Positions 8,045 to 10,931 of a stretch of 10,931 bases of DNA are shown here, one piece after another. A program made the translations under genes and the position numbers. Position 1 is the first letter of the stretch. Each line of letters begins with the position of its first letter. The notes under the pieces are model-generated. The model had not been told where the DNA came from. It did not search any database and saw only the letters and a list, made by a program, of their open reading frames with translations. The stretch spans positions 14,251 through 25,181 of the forward strand of contig NW_004443728.1 of assembly GCF_000330505.1 (NCBI RefSeq), read 5' to 3'. Source of the stretch: Entamoeba invadens IP1. Lineage: Eukaryota > Evosea > Mastigamoebida > Endamoebidae.

Positions 8045-9043
8045 GTGACAAAGCATCTAAAAAAAGATATTGAAGCATGTGTTAAATATGCAAGTCGTTT
8101 ACAAGATAAAATTTTGGGAACTAATAAACATTCTTACCAAGAAACTACAATACCAGAGATTCTAAAAGTTACTATAGAACCAAGATCTGAAACTAACATT
8201 GACAACTCGTTTTTAAATTTTGACTCTAATACCTTAGACACAACTATTCCAAGAATTTTAATTTTTACTTCTTCAAACCAAAGACACATGGCTTCGAACA
8301 CAACAGAAATTTTTTCTGATGGTACATATAGAATTACTCCAAATGGTGTTAGTTGTATTTATACAATTCATGCATTGATCGAAGACGGCGTTTTTCCGGT
8401 ATGTTTCAATTTGTTACCAAATGAAAAAACACAAACCTTCATTTACTCTTTTACTAAAATTTACAATCTGTTTCCACAATTAAAAATTGCTCACACCGAT
8501 TGCCAATTTGCTGCAATGAATGCATATAAAAATGTATTTAAATGTGACGTTAAAATATTCTTGTTTCATATGAATCAAGGAGTTTACAGAATGACTGGTA
8601 AAGTTGGGTTGTCTGCATTATACCAAAAAGATCCAATATTGCATACATGGATACGCAGACTATTTTCACTTCCATTTCTACCAGAAAATGAGATAGAAAA
8701 TACATTTAAAACGTGTTTTGAACAGATGGCATTATCATCACCATACGGAGTCGGAGAAAAAGTAAAATCACAATTTGAAGATTTGTTAATATACTTTCGA
8801 CGTTTTTGGTTGGAAAAAGTTGGTTGTCAATTCTGGTGTCAGTTTAATGAAAATAACAGAACTAATAACTATTCAGAAGGATTTCATAATGGAGTTGGAT
8901 TCCTTGTAACTGTAGCACATCCTAAGTTGTTGGTTTTAATTGACATCCTCAGGAAAATTGAACATAAAACTAAAATGAAATGGAATAACATGATAACCGG
9001 TAATGTTATAAAACAATACAAAAAGAATGTCACTGATCCTTAA
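8045..9043 (+). CDS. MULE transposase catalytic-domain open frame
   Basis: This open segment of about 332 codons carries the MULE/RNase H-fold DDE domain. SDGTYRI supplies the first Asp (8318-8320), AHTDCQFAAMNA the second Asp (8498-8500, 60 residues on), FLFHMNQGVYR the characteristic FHxxQ helix (8561-8590), and TNNYSEGFHNG the Glu (8876-8878, 126 residues after the second Asp). The triad and spacing fit a hAT/Mutator-superfamily nuclease. The Cys normally two residues before the His is Leu here. The nominal start at 8045 is GTG inside an A-rich frameshift zone, and no ATG lies near it, so this is an internal part of the larger transposase and probably not translated alone. Confidence 0.85.
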   Translation: MTKHLKKDIEACVKYASRLQDKILGTNKHSYQETTIPEILKVTIEPRSETNIDNSFLNFDSNTLDTTIPRILIFTSSNQRHMASNTTEIFSDGTYRITPNGVSCIYTIHALIEDGVFPVCFNLLPNEKTQTFIYSFTKIYNLFPQLKIAHTDCQFAAMNAYKNVFKCDVKIFLFHMNQGVYRMTGKVGLSALYQKDPILHTWIRRLFSLPFLPENEIENTFKTCFEQMALSSPYGVGEKVKSQFEDLLIYFRRFWLEKVGCQFWCQFNENNRTNNYSEGFHNGVGFLVTVAHPKLLVLIDILRKIEHKTKMKWNNMITGNVIKQYKKNVTDP

Positions 9044-9601
9044 CGTAAACCATTCATATCCATGAATAATTATACCGAAAAAAAATATCAGTCGAATGTG
9101 ACTTATTTGGATTCAATTTCTTTGTTATACATCAGTTACAATTTGAATGTCCAATCTGCGCGTGTTAACAATTCTTATAATTCGGTTTTGCGTGGAAAAA
9201 AAATGAAAAAAGAAATTAAGAAAATCGTTGAAGAACAACAACATTGCATTTTTGATGAAGAAGGTTCACAAATAGATAATAATCAAGTTGTGCCATTAGA
9301 CATGGAAACGGAAACGGAATTTACTTCATTAAATGTTTTAAATCAAACAACTTCTTCGTGTATTACGGATTGTAGTATAATTCAACCTCGAGATAATCAG
9401 CCTTTATTGAATCTCAATTGTAAACTATCAGCCAAAGACGAAAATCAAGTGCCCAATTTACTTGAAATGGATATAATACATATAGAATGTGAAGAAGATA
9501 AACCCAAAAATGTTGTGACAGTAAAGAACACGAAAACAAAAATTAACCTCGAAAAGAAGCCAAAGAAACCCGAAGCAGATAAAAAATGTGGTGCATCGTA
9601 A
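9044..9601 (+). CDS. C-terminal region of MULE transposase, separated by an in-frame stop
   Basis: It is in the same frame as the catalytic segment and open immediately after the TAA at 9041 (RKPFISMNNYTEKKYQ). It is therefore better read as the tail of the transposase than as a second gene starting at ATG 9062. The sequence is polar and low in complexity, with acidic stretches (DMETETEFT, IECEEDKPK) and a lysine-rich end (NLEKKPKKPEADKK) that could act as a nuclear localisation signal. It stops at 9599-9601, 84 bp before the right TIR. No domain is recognised. Confidence 0.65.
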   Translation, partial: RKPFISMNNYTEKKYQSNVTYLDSISLLYISYNLNVQSARVNNSYNSVLRGKKMKKEIKKIVEEQQHCIFDEEGSQIDNNQVVPLDMETETEFTSLNVLNQTTSSCITDCSIIQPRDNQPLLNLNCKLSAKDENQVPNLLEMDIIHIECEEDKPKNVVTVKNTKTKINLEKKPKKPEADKKCGAS

Positions 9602-9685
9602 AAAAACCATACAACAGTTCATTATTTAAAAAATTGAAAACAGCAAAAGCAAAAAGTAAAAAATAATTTTTTTGTTGTTTTTTTT

Positions 9686-9779
9686 AAAATCACTTTTGGG
9701 AAGAAGTTTTTTTTCTAAAGTGTTTCAAAGTATTTTTACCCAGGGTTAGTACCAATGTCTATTAGAACTAATGTCCAGA
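9686..9779 (-). repeat. Right terminal inverted repeat of MULE
   Basis: Reverse complement of the left TIR: AAAATCACTTTTGGGAAGAA on the inner side, GTTAGTACCAATGTCTATTA near the outer end. It carries the same pair of 16 bp tandem units as the left end, and ends ...TGTCCAGA directly against the duplication. Confidence 0.88.
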
Positions 9780-9790
9780 TACCATTCGCC
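9780..9790 (+). repeat. MULE target-site duplication, right copy
   Basis: TACCATTCGCC is identical to 7506-7516 and directly abuts the right TIR. Confidence 0.88.
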
Positions 9791-9854
9791 TTGTTCTGCT
9801 TTTTTGTTTATGCTGATTACAATTCTAGAAGAAAAATACATTAGAACACCTTAA
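9791..9854 (+). pseudogene. Orphaned 3' end of the membrane-protein gene
   Basis: With the MULE and one TSD copy removed, the membrane-protein frame runs on from YHSP into this segment. It adds 20 residues that begin with a hydrophobic stretch (AFLFMLITIL) and end in a charged tail (EEKYIRTP), then TAA at 9852-9854. The frame matches exactly, which supports this as the ancestral C-terminus. The hydrophobic stretch probably completes a membrane helix lost by the current allele. Confidence 0.72.

Positions 9855-10931
<1,077 letters not shown>

Larger units (their letters stand above)
7706..9601 (+). pseudogene. MULE transposase, full-length pseudogene (two stops, two frameshifts)
   Basis: Starting at ATG 7706 (MQNYSLRYFENRSEPRKN), the frame meets TAA at 7760-7762. 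It continues in the same frame through a FLYWCH-like zinc-finger segment, 7763-7924 (RKCYAFNR, YKCSRDGCKVF), to TAG at 7925. Sequence from 7927 (DHEELYRARCRRQI, then QNIRQLINKIVLLPDCDKA) is one frame over and returns to the first frame at the A7 run 8059-8065. The catalytic domain and C-terminus then share one frame, broken only by TAA at 9041-9043. Undoing the four lesions would give about 630 residues, a normal MULE size. The lesions are inferred from frame continuity; three lie in or next to A/T-rich tracts. Confidence 0.8.
7517..9779 (+). mobile_element. Mutator-like element (MULE/EMULE), full length, decayed
   Basis: A 2,263 bp insertion is bounded by the 11 bp duplication and by long inverted repeats (7522-7614 and 9686-9779, about five mismatches and one A-run indel). 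It contains one MULE-family DDE transposase frame on the plus strand filling almost the whole interior. The insertion splits the last coding segment of the upstream membrane-protein gene. Lesions in the transposase show that the copy is no longer autonomous. Mutator-like elements are documented in Entamoeba genomes, E. invadens included. Confidence 0.9.

Noticed and set aside
9062..9601. Separate second gene in the MULE
   Set aside because: It is in frame with the catalytic segment and open right up to the TAA at 9041, so a transposase tail is the simpler reading.

Overview
The window looks like nuclear DNA of an amoeba of the genus Entamoeba, most likely E. invadens. This is inferred from very AT-rich, apparently intron-free genes; F-box-like/BspA-type leucine-rich-repeat (LRR) proteins of the kind expanded in Entamoeba; Entamoeba-type initiator motifs (AAAAATTCA); and an abundance of DNA transposons, including a Mutator-like element. 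No bacterial, tRNA, rRNA or CRISPR signal is visible.

Layout. (1) 1-1479 (+): 3' part of a gene encoding an F-box-like start, a BspA-type LRR array and a truncated, catalytically broken kinase domain (pseudokinase). (2) 1480-2684: AT-rich non-coding DNA with one degenerate repeat copy. (3) 2685-3690: a 1,006 bp element with perfect 25 bp terminal inverted repeats (TIRs) flanked by TA, resembling a non-autonomous Tc1/mariner-type transposon; no transposase is recognisable. (4) 3718-5363 (-): a second F-box-like/BspA LRR gene, split in two by an apparent one-base frameshift. (5) 5364-5938: divergent promoter region containing another copy of the repeat end. (6) 5939-7526 (+): a third, divergent LRR-family gene whose C-terminal third is multi-pass membrane protein. 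(7) 7517-9779: a complete but decayed Mutator-like element (MULE) inserted into the last codons of that membrane gene, with ~93 bp TIRs, an 11 bp target-site duplication (TSD) and a transposase reading frame carrying two stops and two frameshifts. (8) 9791-9854: the orphaned last codons of the membrane gene. (9) 9891-10050: about 53 perfect ATT units. (10) 10051-10931: AT-rich DNA in which I see no gene.

The genes do not form a pathway. They are members of a rapidly evolving surface/signalling-type gene family in a transposon-rich neighbourhood. Four open-reading-frame breaks outside the insertion point follow from extending reading frames by eye. The broken genes may be pseudogenes, or some single-base breaks (three lie in or beside short homopolymers) may be sequencing or assembly errors. 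I found nothing that amounts to a new defence or enzymatic system. The best leads are the pseudokinase-LRR fusion and the transposon-interrupted membrane protein with its rebuildable empty site.
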